Notes: generated from the letters alone by a model not told the origin. Counted from the first letter of the stretch, positions 24,246 to 37,542 are shown. The stretch is DNA of 64,000 bases from Lutjanus erythropterus (GCA_020091685.1 CM034601.1:4588920-4652919); one strand, 5' to 3'. Program-made: numbers and translations.

Positions 24246-24590
24246 GGGGCGGCAGTAGCTTGAGGGTGGCAGCAGCTCAGTCCTTAAGTGGATGGAAGGT
24301 AGCCGATTCGAGTCCGGCTCAGACCAAAAAGTATGGAGTGGACTGGCAGGTGGAGAGGTGCCAGTTCACCTCCTGGGCATTGTGGAGGTGCCCCTGAGCA
24401 AGGCACAGAACTCCCAACTGCTTGAGGCACTTGTGTCTGGGAAGAATCATCAATTTACCACCTCTCCCACAAAAAAATAGATGTGTATACAAGCCTATGT
24501 GTGTCTAAAATTGAAAACAAAAAAAAAACTAAGGGGGACTAATAAAGGACATTCTTCTTCTTCTTCTTCTTCTTCTTCTTCTTCTTCAAA
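24246..24590 (+). mobile_element. tRNA-derived SINE with (TTC)n tail
   Basis: The head shows a Pol III A-box-like agcagctcagtccttaagtg (24271-24290) and a B box gattcgagtcc (24305-24315). The body has tggagaggtgccagttcacc, tcctgggcattgtggaggtg and cccctgagcaaggcacagaa, which I recognise from a SINE common in percomorph fish. It ends ctaataaaggacattc and a (TTC)n tail (24552-24587). The A box is degenerate, so current transcription is doubtful. Confidence 0.85.
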
Positions 24591-26101
24591 GCTCTTCCAT
24601 ATTTAAATACCAAATCTATACGACCATGGAAAACTAGCTCACAAATCAGTGACACAACCATCCACAAAACATCCAACTTCATCTGTCAAGACAAAACTTA
24701 CAGTGAAAAGCAATGTTATCTGCATGTTTCTTTTTAGCTAAATTATTGGCTGGTCTAAGGTTAGCTAGTGAACAGTGGCACATATGAACAAAATTACCAA
24801 AATGCTAACAGTTATATAAAGAAACACTTTGTTCTCCAGCACCGCTGTCATGGACACACTCTGTCCATAGGGCACCAAACGCTGGAGGGTGCACAAAACA
24901 GCCTAATTATGGACATGAGAAGAATGCCTAAAACCAGGTATTTTAAAAAACAGTAATTAATAAAGCATGTTTGCAATCACGCTTCGGGCAAATGCTCACC
25001 AGCTGTCGTGGTTTTCTCCAAACTATATTTGGTAGAATGTCAGCAGTAAATGTTTGGGCATGTTGGTTGTGGGACATATGATTATAACGTTGCTAATTTG
25101 TTTCCTTCTCAGACACATCGCCACCACATTATCACCCAGGATTTTGACACCACATGAACACTCACTTCGGGACTTATTAATGAACCCAAGTTAACAAAAA
25201 CATTGTTTATTGCTATAGCTGCAGGGAACGGTCGTACACATTGACACCTTGACACCTGGGAGCTGGCCAGTGCGACCACAGCCTGAGTCTACTGGCACGT
25301 AAACAGGACCAGTAGGGAGGTTTGGGGCTTTGTTCAGGAGTCTGACAGGAGTTAATGATGCAGGGGAAGGTGTTACTCATTCATATCCCTTGGCCATGTT
25401 GCAGCAAGGTTTCAAAGGGGTGAACTGAGTTGCCAAGTCGTTGGATTGTTTTTGTGTTTAATGACTATTCCCTGAAAACTATGGAGCAACATTCATAGTC
25501 AGAAAAACACACTGCATTTCTCAGTTTAGAGAAGCCTATTGTATAAGTCTGGGTATTAACTTTTCTCCAAGTGGTGCTGCCAAATACTTGAATATCTAAC
25601 TTTTTTTTGGTCTTTATGCACATTTCATGGATAATATTAAGATATCATTCTGTTGTCTTTTGCATTCTTTATCCCAATTACCACTTTATTTGGGAAGACT
25701 GCTGCAGGCTATTTCTGTGATAACAGCTGACAGTAGGCATTGGTCTGTGGTGAGTTTCTTTCTGTTGGAACCTCCAACTTCCATAAACTCTTTGTTCTGT
25801 TCTTCTGGCCACTGCTACGCTTCTCATGTGAGAGTGTTCCAGTTGGACTGTCCAATTTATTCAAATTTGTTTGTGGGATTTTTACAGTGCAAAGCCAGAT
25901 GGGTCCATCCTGTTGTTCTTTTTTTGCCTTTCTTAGAATTACAGTTACATAGTACCAATAATGACAACAATCAGAAAATATTTCAGTCAGAATAAAAGTC
26001 TGCAATATACACACCCCCGGCTGCTCTGCCTCACCTTTTGGCAATTTAGTTTTCTGATTTCCAGTACAGGTTAAAAAGTAAGATAATGCTTCTAATTTCC
26101 A

Positions 26102-26340
26102 GGTTCCTTAATTTCATGGTAAATACACTGGTAATTATTAAGTAATATATTTGAAATTTCTTAGGAATTAACCATAAACTACCCCCAAATTTCATGGCAA
26201 GTATGTGATAATTTGCAAGTGTCATTTTTATGCAAGTAGGTGGTAATTAGCATTTCACATATTTGAACTTTCTTTGAAATTAACTGGAAATTTAATGTTA
26301 CTTGGTGATTACCACCTATTTACCATGACGTTGTGGGACC
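26102..26340. mobile_element. MITE-like fold-back element with ~47-bp inverted ends
   Basis: The left arm (ggttcc-ta-tttcatggtaaata-a-tggtaat, 26102-26149) is inverted at the right (attacca-ctatttaccatga-gtt-tgggacc, 26293-26340). The interior repeats the same words, for example atttcatggcaagta and gtaggtggtaatta. It is non-coding and short (239 bp). Related sequence is common in fish introns. Confidence 0.65.
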
Positions 26341-28377
26341 AAAGTAATAAACTGATCTAGGAGATTCTGAATTGTAACAGGTCCTGGGGGTAGCTCATCC
26401 TCTCCCACTTTATTAATGCAGTCAACAAATTATTAATAAAGAGTGGCTTCAGGGGAAAGATCACAGTAAAACTCTGCTGAATGCTCAATCCAGGTTCTTC
26501 TTTGACCATGGTGGACTGTTAGATTTAGGTGAACTCTCTCCTCTATGTTTGCCCACTGCAGGGCCTGTAAACAGGACACTTTATTCCACTATTCTGTTCC
26601 TGTGTAAATTATTTTGTTGCATTTGTCGATAACATTGATTTTAATTCAGAATGATAAAGACTTGCGTCATGTAATCACGGCCAGTGGAGGAGCCTGTATT
26701 TACTCAGTGGGACCACAGTGGCACACTGCACTCAGCTACTCTGTGATGGAAACCTGCCATTGGCAGATTGATCGTCCAATTACTTTCCTACTTTCCGCTC
26801 TGCGATGGGATCAGTTGAACAAATGGCTGCAATACTTCATTTCAAATAAGGGTCGGCCTGTACTCTGCTCTTATGCTGAGTGATTTTTGATGTATTTTCA
26901 GCCAGATGTAAAGGGGGTTTGGCGGTCAGACAGCACGACTCCCGGCAGGTGTCAGCACGGCCTCCAACCTAGAGCCGCCACAGAGCTGACCACAGAAAGT
27001 CTACTGCTAATTCTGCTCAAATATGTCACTGTGTTCAAAAGGGAAATGATGTAACCTCTGTGCTGCCAAACACAGCTACTTGTGTATTTAAGCCACAGAC
27101 ATTTTTGTACAAGATATTATTTTCTGTTAGGACATAGTAGATTTATTTTCTAAATCCAGTTTTTAAAAAAGTCAAACAACGCCCGTGTCTATTAGAATGG
27201 CCTTGACATAAAAAAGAAGAGAGTAATTGGTGTTGTTTAGTGCCATGTTATTATTTTTACACCACACTGTGAGTACAACATGTGGAGAGAATGACACTAA
27301 TGGAGTCTAAGTGCTTAGATGTGTGCCTCATGGCCCAGACAATTTTTCCTTTAAGTGTCTGAATTTATCTTAGTTTTAAAAGCCTTCAAAACGGTTTGTT
27401 GTGCGTGAAATTAGTTTTAAAAAAGCTCTTCTTTTACCACCTCATTCTTTTCAGGTGGTACTTCCCCTCATGTTTTTTGTTTTAAATGTTTTCTGGATTG
27501 ACCATTATTAACTATTCCCTAAAAGCTGTAACTTTTTGCAAACAGTTCATGTTGAAAGTTAGGAGGATCATCATCCCCAGAATAACCAAAGTTAAATCAG
27601 CAATTGATGGATTATTTAGCTATTCTTTGTGCCTTTGTTTGGCTAAAATGATCGTAATTCTGAGGGTTGCACTAAGCCATACTCACACCTAAATCAAAGA
27701 GTTCGTCCTTGAATTTGAATCTCATCATAACCTGTTCCTTAGATTTTGAGTTGGAAAGCTACACTGGAAAGGGTTCATCTTCAAAATTTTTAATTTTGTA
27801 TGTTATTAGACAAATACTTCAAGCTCATGTTTCATTTGCTCTGGCAGACACGTCTGGCCACCCTCCCATTCAGAGAGATTTCCACCCGTCCTGGATCAAT
27901 CACAATCGTGTCAGTGATCCACTCACTCAGATCAAACTCTCAAACTTGGCAGAGCTGATCAGATATGGATCAAAATTCTGTTACTGTTGTCTGTTTCTCA
28001 CCTCAGATGTTTTCAGAAACATATTTTGGTGTTCTGTTTAGTTGTCATTTGAGAAAGTTTGCAGCCAGGCTGCCATTTTTCCTGCTATGAAATGGACCAA
28101 ACAACGCCCCAACTTGATTGTTTCACTGAGAACTATACATTACATGTTTTGTTGCTCTGATTGGTTGCAGGTGTATCAAATTTGTAGATGTATTTTGGTC
28201 TGCACCTGTTGATAACACCCATTATAAATCAAAAATGTTGATGGTGGCCATCGAGGAAAGGCAGTGAAAGGACCAAAACCATCAGGATGCATCCTCTGGA
28301 AATAAAGAATATCCAACACAAGTTTCATCTACATTTTTGATTCATGGTATCTGGTCAAGGACTTGTTTGATCAAGGA

Positions 28378-28617
28378 GAAATGTTGACTCTCTGTGATAC
28401 TTAGATACCCCTTTAGCAACAGCCAGGTCATCCATCCACCTCACCTCTTCCATACACAGACTTTCTTGCTCTTTATACTACCTCACCTGAGCTTGATGGC
28501 ACATAATGCTACAGCATTAGAAGAGTGTCTATAGAAGAGTGCCTCCAGAAATGACCCTGAACAGGCGTCTACAGTTATAGTTTGAAGTGTAGGGGCGCTG
28601 ACCAAGCTGTTGTGTTT
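28378..28617. mobile_element. Partial copy of the 9159-9631 element family
   Basis: It shares catccatccacctcacctct, ctttatactacctcacctga, gtgcctccagaaatgacc and tatagtttgaag-g-aggggcgctgaccaagctg with the other copies. It is truncated and rearranged. Confidence 0.45.
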
Positions 28618-29120
28618 TGTAGTGGTTGATGAAAGGTAGGGGCTCACTTTATCTGGTTTTGTCCTCTTTTGTCCTCAAAGTGTTTGCGATTACTGGACGG
28701 ACTGATAAACAGTCCAACTGACCAGCCGACATCACTATCCTTTGCTCATGTCCATTAGCAGGTAAAATGGTGGGCGTCTGGAAGTGGCTGCTTAGAAATC
28801 AACATGCAAACTACAAACACAGTAAGTTTCTAATCGGAACTTAATGGACTGATTTAATTTCAGAACAGTTTTATTAATGCTTTAGTTGCTTTGGCTGCCT
28901 GACAAAGCTGCTGTCAGCAGTGCAGAGCCACTTTGAAAACTCTTATCAACACCAGCAGCCCAACCATCTGCATGATGGAGAGGTGGGGAGAGACGGCGAC
29001 GGTGATGAGGAGATAAGAGACGATTTGTGAGACAGGCAGCGACTGAAGCGAGTACGACGGGAGAGAGAGGCAGTAATGCATAAATACTGAACACAGTTCA
29101 GCATGTTTGTTCATTCATGT

Positions 29121-29121
<1 letters not shown>

Positions 29122-29162
<41 letters not shown>
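29122..29162. repeat. (GT)20 microsatellite
   Basis: This is an uninterrupted GT run in the middle of the long intron. Confidence 0.97.
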
Positions 29163-29163
<1 letters not shown>

Positions 29164-29460
29164 TGTTTGTGTATGTGACTGAGGGTGTAGGGAGATAATG
29201 AGGTAATGGTGCTCAGTGAAGTGTGACGGAGAGACGAGGGAGAGAGCAATATGAAGAGGGAGGTTGAGAAGGAGACAGACGACAGAGGACAAAAGGAGCT
29301 AATTAAGTGTTGCCGTTTAGAGATGTTGAGCCATCAGTGGGAGCTGCTGATCGATCCAAATGTCTTTCTGAAGAGGAGACAACCACATAAGTTATATATG
29401 CTGTGTGAGGACAAGGTAAAGTCCGTCCACTGTAGTTCTGGTGATGCATTTAATTTTGCA

Positions 29461-29759
29461 TTAAAGGGATAGTTTGGATTTTTTGATATGGGGCTGTATG
29501 AGGTACTGACAATAGTCTGTGTATTAGCTATAGGAGATGCTGGTCAGCACACTCCAAGTTTGGAGAAGCAGATTTTTTTTTTTTTTCATTTTATTGCTGC
29601 CCCTGCCCACAGCAGTACATTGCTTGGGTCCATACTGGTGCCCATCTCTGCTTCTACAAATTGGGGTCGTGTCGAACGCCATCTAGAGTACGTAATACAC
29701 TGATTATCAATAAGCACCTCATACAACTCCACTTCAAATAATAGGAACTATCCCTTTAA
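29461..29759. mobile_element. TTAA-flanked MITE (piggyBac-like)
   Basis: The left end TTAAAGGGATAGTT (29461) is the inverted copy of the right end AACTATCCCTTTAA (ending 29759). The arms extend through gtatgaggta on the left and tacctcatac-like sequence on the right. TTAA at both ends is the target-site duplication expected for the piggyBac superfamily. The 299-bp interior has no transposase. I recognise the ends from a MITE abundant in teleosts. Confidence 0.85.
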
Positions 29760-29883
29760 GTTATAAACTAGAAAATCTGTAGCACCGTTTAAAAGCAGTT
29801 TAGCAGATTCACTTGTCTCTGATCTGGCCTTCAGATTATTATTTCTGTATATATAGACAAATAATTTTCATTTCATTTCATTT

Positions 29884-29945
29884 ATTAGGATCCCCATTAG
29901 CTGCAGCTGAAGCAGCAGCAGCTATTCTTCCTGAGGATAATGGGT
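29884..29945. repeat. Fragment of a fish repeat (GGATCCCCATTAGCTG)
   Basis: The string tttattaggatccccattag followed by agcagctattcttcctgagg is familiar from a dispersed teleost repeat. A second fragment (ttattaagatccccattagc) is at about 58926-58945. The class is uncertain. Confidence 0.45.
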
Positions 29946-31502
29946 ACAAAGAAGCTACAAATGAATATTTGAAATTATCTTCCACCATGAAAAGTCATTG
30001 TAAATGTTGCAAGCAGCTGTTTGATGGAGGAACAAGGCTGAATTTGAATTCAGTTTCCTCCATTATCCACTGCCTTAGGGGTAGAAGAGTGTGGCAAGTC
30101 AGCACCAGTGCAAACATGATGTTTTTTTTTTGTCAATTTACGCGTTTCCCATCGCTGGTTTGGTATAATATGCATATAGATGGTATGGAAAATAGTTTGC
30201 ATTGTCAACTATAAATGTGTTTGATATTAGACAAACTGATGCATCCCAAGTAGTCTTAATTTGCATCCACGTTTCCCTTTTCCCTTTCCCTTTCCCCTTT
30301 TTCCTAGCCCTTTTCATGGGGGAGCTAAGGGGAGCTCGGCTCACCAGAAAAGGACATGAGCTCCTCTGAAAGCTGAATTTGGGACATTTGAGGGGAGTTG
30401 TAAAATATGATGGTCCAATGTTGTGTGTTTATTCGCACATTGTTTGTGCGTGCCACCCTGTCTGCTGCGCTGTCCGTGGTTCTGACACGGAGTAGAGGTG
30501 ATTCACAGACACACCCAGATCATGTTACTTACTTCCTATTTGCTTTTCGTTGTTGCAAATAGAACTTTCGGCCCCAATACCACTTTCTCCCGATCATAAC
30601 AATCCACAGACAGAAGGGAAATGATGTCAGGAGACAGTCAATGAGGAGAGAGTGTGTGAGAGAGAGCTGCATGGAGCAAAACAGCTGATTCTAAGTGCCT
30701 CTGATTTTTATGAAGTTCTCCCATGTAAAAACAAATGTGAGTTAATTTTGATTCAAGAACTCTCCACATTAGTTTGCATTCACAGAGATCAGATTATGAT
30801 GTTGATATTCAGGAAGTCTGTGTATGAGAAATAGAAAAACGTTGCTTGTGTCTCCCTGCTGATTTTTGATTTTGTTTCTTATTTTTCGCTCTGATTAATT
30901 TGAAAATCATGTTACTGTTACTATTACAGACAGTTAATACTGTCAACAACATTTCACAGAGTGGCGCATTTCTATGTATGTTTTGGAAGCTGTGTGCACT
31001 AGAAAATAGGACTTCCCTGTAATTCAAACCCTGGCCCCTTCCATCAAAGACACATGGAGAGACGCAAGAAAACCATGCAAAGAGAGAGGAAACGAAGAAA
31101 TGACAATGTTTGGGATTCCCATCTTCTTGCAGCTCACACCGGCGCGTACGAAACCTTGCGCCATGTGACTTTAATCTTGCAAGTTACATCAGTGACATCA
31201 CATGACATACATAACGTAAAATAAATATTGTAACCCCAAACATGGTCTTATCCTAAATCTGCCCAAGTTGTTTTTGTGCCTAAACCCAAACCCAAACTGC
31301 AACTGTTCCACAATGTTAACCACTTGTTAAAAAGGCTTTCTGAGACGGTCTCTGTCATGTGAACATTTGGGATACGAACAGGCTGGAGATTCTGGGGTAA
31401 AGATAGTTGATTGTTGAGTCTCATTCCCAGGCTCAGACTGAATCAATCAACAAAACAGTGAGAGCTAACAATGAACCCAACTCCATCAGTATTTGACGAT
31501 CT

Positions 31503-31895
31503 GGGCCCGTATCCACACATATTCTAAGAGAACTCTCATAAAGCTTCTATCTAAACCTAAAATTGTTTCTGCAAGGAGCCCCAGCTTAAGTTTGGAAATT
31601 TAGGAAAGGTCAGAACAACTCCGAGTGAGGAAGGGACAGAAACTTTTATCTTAGTAGGGAGGTGTGGTTGACCCTGTTGCTAGGTAAGATTCATGCTTTT
31701 AAATAATGTGACCAGTTGATCTAAAAAAGAAAAAAAAAAAAGCATTTTTACATACATGGGCATAAGCTTTGCATACAACTTATCTTTACCAGGATTTAGT
31801 CTTAACTCTAAGAGGAACTTCCTAGAAAATGTCATGATTCCAAGAAAACTCTTAGAATTTCATCACTAAGAGCGACTCTTTGTTTTAAGGCCCCT
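31503..31895. mobile_element. Possible MITE with GGGCC ends and CTAAGAG motifs
   Basis: The left end (gggcccgtatccacacatat, tctaagagaactct) resembles the inverted right end (ctaagagcgactctttgttt, taaggcccc). Several CTCTTAG/CTAAGAG words occur inside. The mismatched ends make the limits approximate. Confidence 0.45.
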
Positions 31896-32353
31896 GAGAA
31901 TTAGACTCAAGTATCTGTTTTGTTGGCACAACTGAATTAAAGCGATTCATTGCAAAGAAGAAAATAACGGGTAAGTAATGGGTGTAGTGTTTCTCCACAA
32001 TCTTGTTCAAACGTGTCAGATGTAGGAACAGAGATACATTACAGAGTTCACCTGAAAGTCTTGTGGGAAGGCTGCTCCGATGTGTCCTCGCTCATGGCGC
32101 CTCGGCAATCCCTTCTCGCTCATTTCGCCAGAGCAGAAATAAGAGCTTTGAGACAGTCAAGGACGAGGACAGAGCAACTTCCCATTCGAGGAGAGAGCAA
32201 GAAAATATGAAATAAGAGACTTAGGATGTACCACAAGTTAGTTCTGGTGTAATGGGTAGGGTCAAGTTGAATTTTAATCACTTCTGACTTGATGTTTGGA
32301 AGTTTAGCAAAATGTGTATGGAGGGCATATGAGTCTACTAAGAACGATGTGTC

Positions 32354-32393
32354 ATATATATATATGTATGTATATATATATATATATATATAT
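32354..32393. repeat. (TA)n microsatellite
   Basis: TA units are interrupted by GTATG. It lies 200 nt left of the (TA)n-centred palindrome at 32524-32699. Confidence 0.95.
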
Positions 32394-32523
32394 AAAATCA
32401 ACACAGCCCAAGTGGCCAAAAAATTTCACAGGTTTCAAAACTTCTCACCTGCAGTTGAAATTTAGCCAGCTAACTGTTTGTCTAACACTGGCACATTTAC
32501 AGAAATGCTGATTAGGTTATCCN

Positions 32524-32589
32524 CTGAGCCTAATAAAAACACCTTTGTATGACTTTGTCTGCTGAGAGCTGTATGTGTCTGTATGTATA

Positions 32590-32633
<44 letters not shown>

Positions 32634-32699
32634 TATACATACAGACACATACAGCTCTCAGCAGACAAAGTCATACAAAGGTGTTTTTATTAGGCTCAG
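32524..32699. repeat. Perfect 176-bp palindrome with (TA)n centre
   Basis: The 88-nt left arm starting ctgagcctaataaaaacacc is an exact inverted copy of the right arm ending ggtgtttttattaggctcag. Because of this, the two strands encode the same 50-residue open frame. There is no spacer: the centre is an AT run. The single ambiguous base of the window (N, 32523) sits immediately outside the left arm. Confidence 0.97.
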
Positions 32700-34482
32700 A
32701 TAAATTTCTTTCTCTACAGTCTCATTGTTTGTGTTTGTTGTTTGTTCAATTTTTTGCTCATGCATATTTATTTGATTTTCAATTTTAGAAAGAGCTTATA
32801 TTTAGAAAATCAGCAAACAATAGGGATTTAATTATCTCCTCTGGTCTGAACTCTGGAGTATGATGTGCTCTCATAGCTAAAAACCCTCTATAAGACTTAT
32901 AGAGCTAAAATTATGGGCAGCAACTCTTGCTTTGTTTAGTGTGATATTTGACACTATAGGCAACAAAACACATTTGCTCGGAACACATAAGAAAAGCTCA
33001 GGGGAGAAGGTGAAGAACACAATCTGGCTTCATCAGAGTCTGGAGCTTAACAGAGCTTAACACATGAAGGACCGACTACAACCTGCCTCTGTTGTAATTG
33101 TGATGTCTGTAGAGTTATGGCTTCAGAACTCCTTTTAAACTGAGCTGAAACCTCCAAAATAAAACCAGCTGTAGAAGCTATTCACAAAGGATGACATGTT
33201 CCATTCTGCTTCACCTTTACCACCAACTTCTTAGCTTAGTCTTTCAGACGTTTAGTTAAACTTTTATCAAGACGTTTTAGAACATTTTGCTTGTCTTTTT
33301 TTCCTTTTACCCTGGTCTCCATGTTCCTGCTCTTTCTAATGATATGATGAATCGTTATGTATAGTGCACTTTTCAAAATCCAAGTCACAAAGTGCTTCAC
33401 GAAGGTAGCAAAATAAGACAGGTCATAAAATTGCCAGGTTTTAAAAGAAAAGAATAAGATTTTTGACAAATGGTGTATAAAAACCAACACAAGTTTAAGG
33501 CAAGAATAGGAAAATAGAAGCTTTTTAAGAAATAAAAGCAGTTTAAAACAGTTAAAACTCAGATAAAAGTATGTTTCAAGCAAAGATTTACAGGATTTAT
33601 GGACTCAGCTGACCTCATTTCCTCGGGAAGATTGTTCCCCCCCGAGTCCCGGGGCCCTGTCTGCAAACAGGCCAACAATATCAAATTCTTGATCATCCTT
33701 CATGAAAACTTTGCTCTTCTCGTTGAGACGAGCCTTCAATTTTTTTGACACATTCTGCATATTTGGATAAAACCCTCCTTGTTTGAAATTCTAATCACAT
33801 TAACTACAAAATATGATGTAAGAAATGTCTTAGACTGATTGTACGCCATCATATCAAATGCATGTCTCAGGTTGTGCCCTTGAAAGCGTCTCTTATCTCC
33901 TGTTTGCAGGTGCATTTTTTGGTTTTCACTGTTTTAATGTAAACTTAGTTTTAAACCAGATGCAAAAGTCACTACAACCACTTCTATTGTTTCTGTGTTT
34001 CTCTCGACTGTAAAGATGTTGTCATAGCTTGCAGGATTACACGCTGCATGCCTGTAACACTTGGTAAACAACCTTATCTCGCAGAAAAACTGAAAAATAA
34101 GGTTAAGGTGTCGAAGGACAGCATTCTTCAGTTTAGACTTTCTTTTATATAACTCACACTTTTTCTGGTGGCAGCTGGTCTGAGAGATATTTTTACTATC
34201 TCACAGTGTCAGGTGAATGTTTCCATTAAGATTATTCTGATTCTTTCCTGATTTAATCTGTTTGTGATTATATTGTGACAGTGATGTTGTTTAGAGATAC
34301 TGTCAGTCTGAGCTCGGCTGTTTGCTCTTTTGATTTATGGGAGAATGAAAGTGAATATAATAGAATATCACGCAGAATAAATGTATGACATTCTTAAACA
34401 TCTTGGTTTAAAACTCTGGACTTTGCCCATGCTGGTCCTTGTTATGATTGATTTGCATTGACAGAGTCTGCAGCCAACGAAT

Positions 34483-34556
34483 GAAGGGTGTCAGATTTGG
34501 TTCCCTCAGGATCGCTCTCTGCTTTTGCAGATGATGTGGTTCTATTGGCTTCTATA
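34483..34556 (+). mobile_element. LINE reverse transcriptase fragment (Rex3/RTE-like)
   Basis: The sequence encodes GVRFGSLRIA in one frame and, after a one-base frameshift, AFADDVVLLAS in another. FADD (34524-34535) is the catalytic metal-binding box of a non-LTR reverse transcriptase, and the surrounding words fit the Rex3/RTE group of fish. Only about 75 bp is recognisable. It is broken by the frameshift and is inactive. Confidence 0.7.
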
Positions 34557-36614
34557 ATGGGAATGATATAAATAAGAGGAAATCTGGTATATAAACAAGA
34601 AACAGACTAAACATAATATTGATATCGCACAGCTGAAATATTAATATACCTGAGTTTGTCTGAGATTTTATCTTTTGCCCATTCATCTAAAGAAGAAAGT
34701 CCAATATGTCTTACACTGAAACTGGTTTATTAATACTTGTCCAAGGAGAATGAAGAAATAATCAGTACATGCTTTGTCCTGATGTTCCCTTCAATTCTGG
34801 AGTTTCGGTCCTCCGAGATAGTCTTTAAACATCCACAAATAAAGTCCTGTTGAACCTCGGCCCAAATAAGGTCAGAGCCAACACATCTACAGCATACAGA
34901 ATTAGCCTTTTGGTCTGCAAATCCAAACACAGGAAGTATGGATACGCACCCTTTTATCCAAACCAGATTACAGTTAGGTCTTCTCCGTTCAGAGAGACAA
35001 GACAAACACCTCTCCGACCTTAGCCGCCATGGCGACACTATCAAATTGTTCCCTTGTTTATCTGAAAGAGGAAGACATAATGTCTCTTTTGTAGACAGTA
35101 GATGCAGCTGTCTGTTAAAAGTTAATGCAGGCCTCTCAGTGACTCCAAGCCTTTGTATGACACCTACAATTGGAAAATTTCCTAACAAGTTTGATATTGA
35201 TTGTTTGAGGTGAAAAAACTTCAACTGAAATACTGATATTGCACAGCCAGTATACATTGATTGTGCTGTTAAGGTTAGGTTATAACCATTAGTTGCTTTC
35301 CATGTAGTGACTTAGATTAGTTAGCAAATTTAGCATTAACCCTGATATCACCTCAGGTAAAGCAATATTTTAGTGGTTTTAGGGAATGCACTCGCTGCAC
35401 ATTGTTACTAACAGCATCCTGATGAACATACCCTTCTTCATTCATTCTGTGTTAGAATTAGACTAGGTAAGGCAAAATGTTGTGGAGTTTTCCTGCTAAC
35501 AAGTGTCAGTTATAGATCATCTGCAGGCATTTGTTTGGGAAAAAGTTTACTTTTTGTATTTTGTTATTTTTATTCTTTAAAGGTTGCCAGAATGCAGCAA
35601 ACAAAGTCTCTGAAATCAAATTTTTTCTGGGGCAGAAACCCCTGACATTTCACTTTAGTTTCCAGATCCTCCCTATCTTTTAGGTTGGCAGGAACGCAGA
35701 AGAAACTTCCTTTAATTGCAGTATAGTCAGGTTGGGAAGTTGCTGCCTAACATGAGGGACTATAAATATCCCCCCACAAAAAACTACAATAAAACTGAGG
35801 TTTACATGCCATTTACATCCCTAATGTTCTCGAGTTTCCTGTTGCTAACAATGCAGCAAACACAGACCGACAACATCCACAGTCACTTCCTCGAGAACCA
35901 GCTTTTTTTTTTAACGATGGCAGCAAAAATTCAAGTCGGCGCAGGAAGAAAATTGATGGAGTTCACAAGGGCATTGGAATATTTTGCTGAGGGAATAAAT
36001 GAGCATTTCCAGTCTTTGGTGGTGTGCCAGAGCATCTTGGGATTAATCCACCACCCCGGAAAACAGAGCTCAGCGTGCCATGTTGGTTCCCCTGTGTCTC
36101 TACGCTAATCGAATTTTGTAAATAATGCATTAGGGAGGATGTTACTGGTGGTGTTTGTGGTTGAAGTGTATGTGTGTATGCAGACATTACTGTGTTCATC
36201 TCTTGAAGAAAGCTCTCACTTGTAATCCCAAACAGCTCATATCACATTTGACAATATTTAATATGGTTTAGAGAATTTATTTAATTTAAAGGCCCAATCC
36301 AGTATATTGAAATATACTTAAACATTAGAATTCAAAAACATGGCTGTTTTACATGCTCTGTTTACAGACACATAGAAAACATTAAAACATTTTTGGGAGC
36401 AAAATAAAATAAAATGTACAAAGGTCCAGTAACTGTGAAACTGGCTTTTGGAGCTTTCGACTGCTTGAAAGCTAATAAGAGGAATTTGTGACAGAACTAG
36501 ATCACAAAATTACATTAAGTGATTTAGTGCTTCTTCTTGTTTTTAATGATGCCAGTTTGTTTATTCAAAAATAAAACTATAAAAATTATTCCTGAGATTG
36601 TCATGACTTACATA

Positions 36615-36765
36615 CTTAGACTTAAATAATAAGTCATTATTTTGAGAAAGTTTCGCATTTTGAGATACTAAGTTAATATTTTTGATAAGGTTTTTCATTA
36701 TTTTGAGTTACTAACTCATTATTTTGAGAATGTTTCTCATTATTTTATTACATTATTTTATTAGG
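36615..36765. repeat. AT-rich minisatellite (TCATTATTTTGAGA units)
   Basis: Units such as gtcattattttgagaaagtt, cattttgagatactaagtta and tcattattttgagttactaa repeat about four to five times with divergence. This kind of repeat is common in fish introns. Confidence 0.65.
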
Positions 36766-36839
36766 TAGAAGAGCATGTATGGATTCAGCTCATTGGACAT
36801 GCCTCAATGTAAAAAAAAAAAAAAAAGGAAAGCATACAA

Positions 36840-37542
36840 GTGAGGAGCCCCATTTTTGAAAGGGTTCATTGAGGGTCCTTTGTACCATAATATAAAAGGG
36901 TCCTTGGTAGAACTGCCTAGGTGGGTTCTAGATAAAATCCTTTGAACAAAAAGTGTACTCAGCAGACTCTCTAGGCTCTTGATAAAACCCTTGGAATGTA
37001 AAAAAAAAACTCTGGGTTGGTTCCAGATAATAGTCTTGGAATATAAAAATGATTCTCGGTAGAATCCCCTGGGTCGGTTCTTTTTGGTACTCTCTTTGGT
37101 ACTCAAGATTCAGAACCATTCAAGAACCATTGTGACAGGGGCGGTGCACAACAACTTGTAGAATATGACCTGCCCACCTGCAAGTTTTTTTTGGTTCCAG
37201 CTGGAAGCAAACCTTTTGGGTTCCAAAGCAATTTATGTTTGTCGAAAATGCTACAGGCGGTTCAAAATCGGGTGCTTGAACTTGAACAGGGCTGGTTCCA
37301 TGTTGATGGAAAAGAGCGAGAGTGTTCTGAGTCTAACCATTATGCAATAGAAGGGTTCTCTGTAGAACCTCTCATAGGGGGTTCAGGATGAAACCTTTCA
37401 CAGATGGTTCTAGGTGTAATCCTTTATGTTGTATTATGGATAGAACTGAAAAGGTTTCAAGTGGAACCTTTATAAAACATTCTACCAGGAATCAAAAAGG
37501 GTTCGCCTACGGGGGCTGCTGAAGAACCTTTATTTCTAACAG
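36840..37542 (+). mobile_element. Tandem-unit 'GGTTCT...AGAACC' element (copy 2)
   Basis: It begins with gaaagggttcattgagggtc and ataatataaaaggg as in copy 1. It continues with ~57-bp units (gt-ctcggtagaa-ccctgggt, ggttctagataaaatccttt) and ends gaagaacctttatttctaac at 37520-37540. A less regular segment (37130-37330) interrupts it. A poly(A) run precedes its left edge. Confidence 0.65.

Noticed and set aside
24246-24340. Possible tRNA gene (A- and B-box-like words)
   Set aside because: The sequence continues into a SINE body with a (TTC)n tail, the A box is poor, and no cloverleaf can be completed.
25627-26044. Overlapping 122- and 111-codon open frames on both strands
   Set aside because: I recognise no domain or codon pattern. 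They are probably chance frames in intronic sequence.
32462-32788. Two identical open frames on opposite strands
   Set aside because: They follow from the perfect palindrome and its (TA)n centre, not from a gene.
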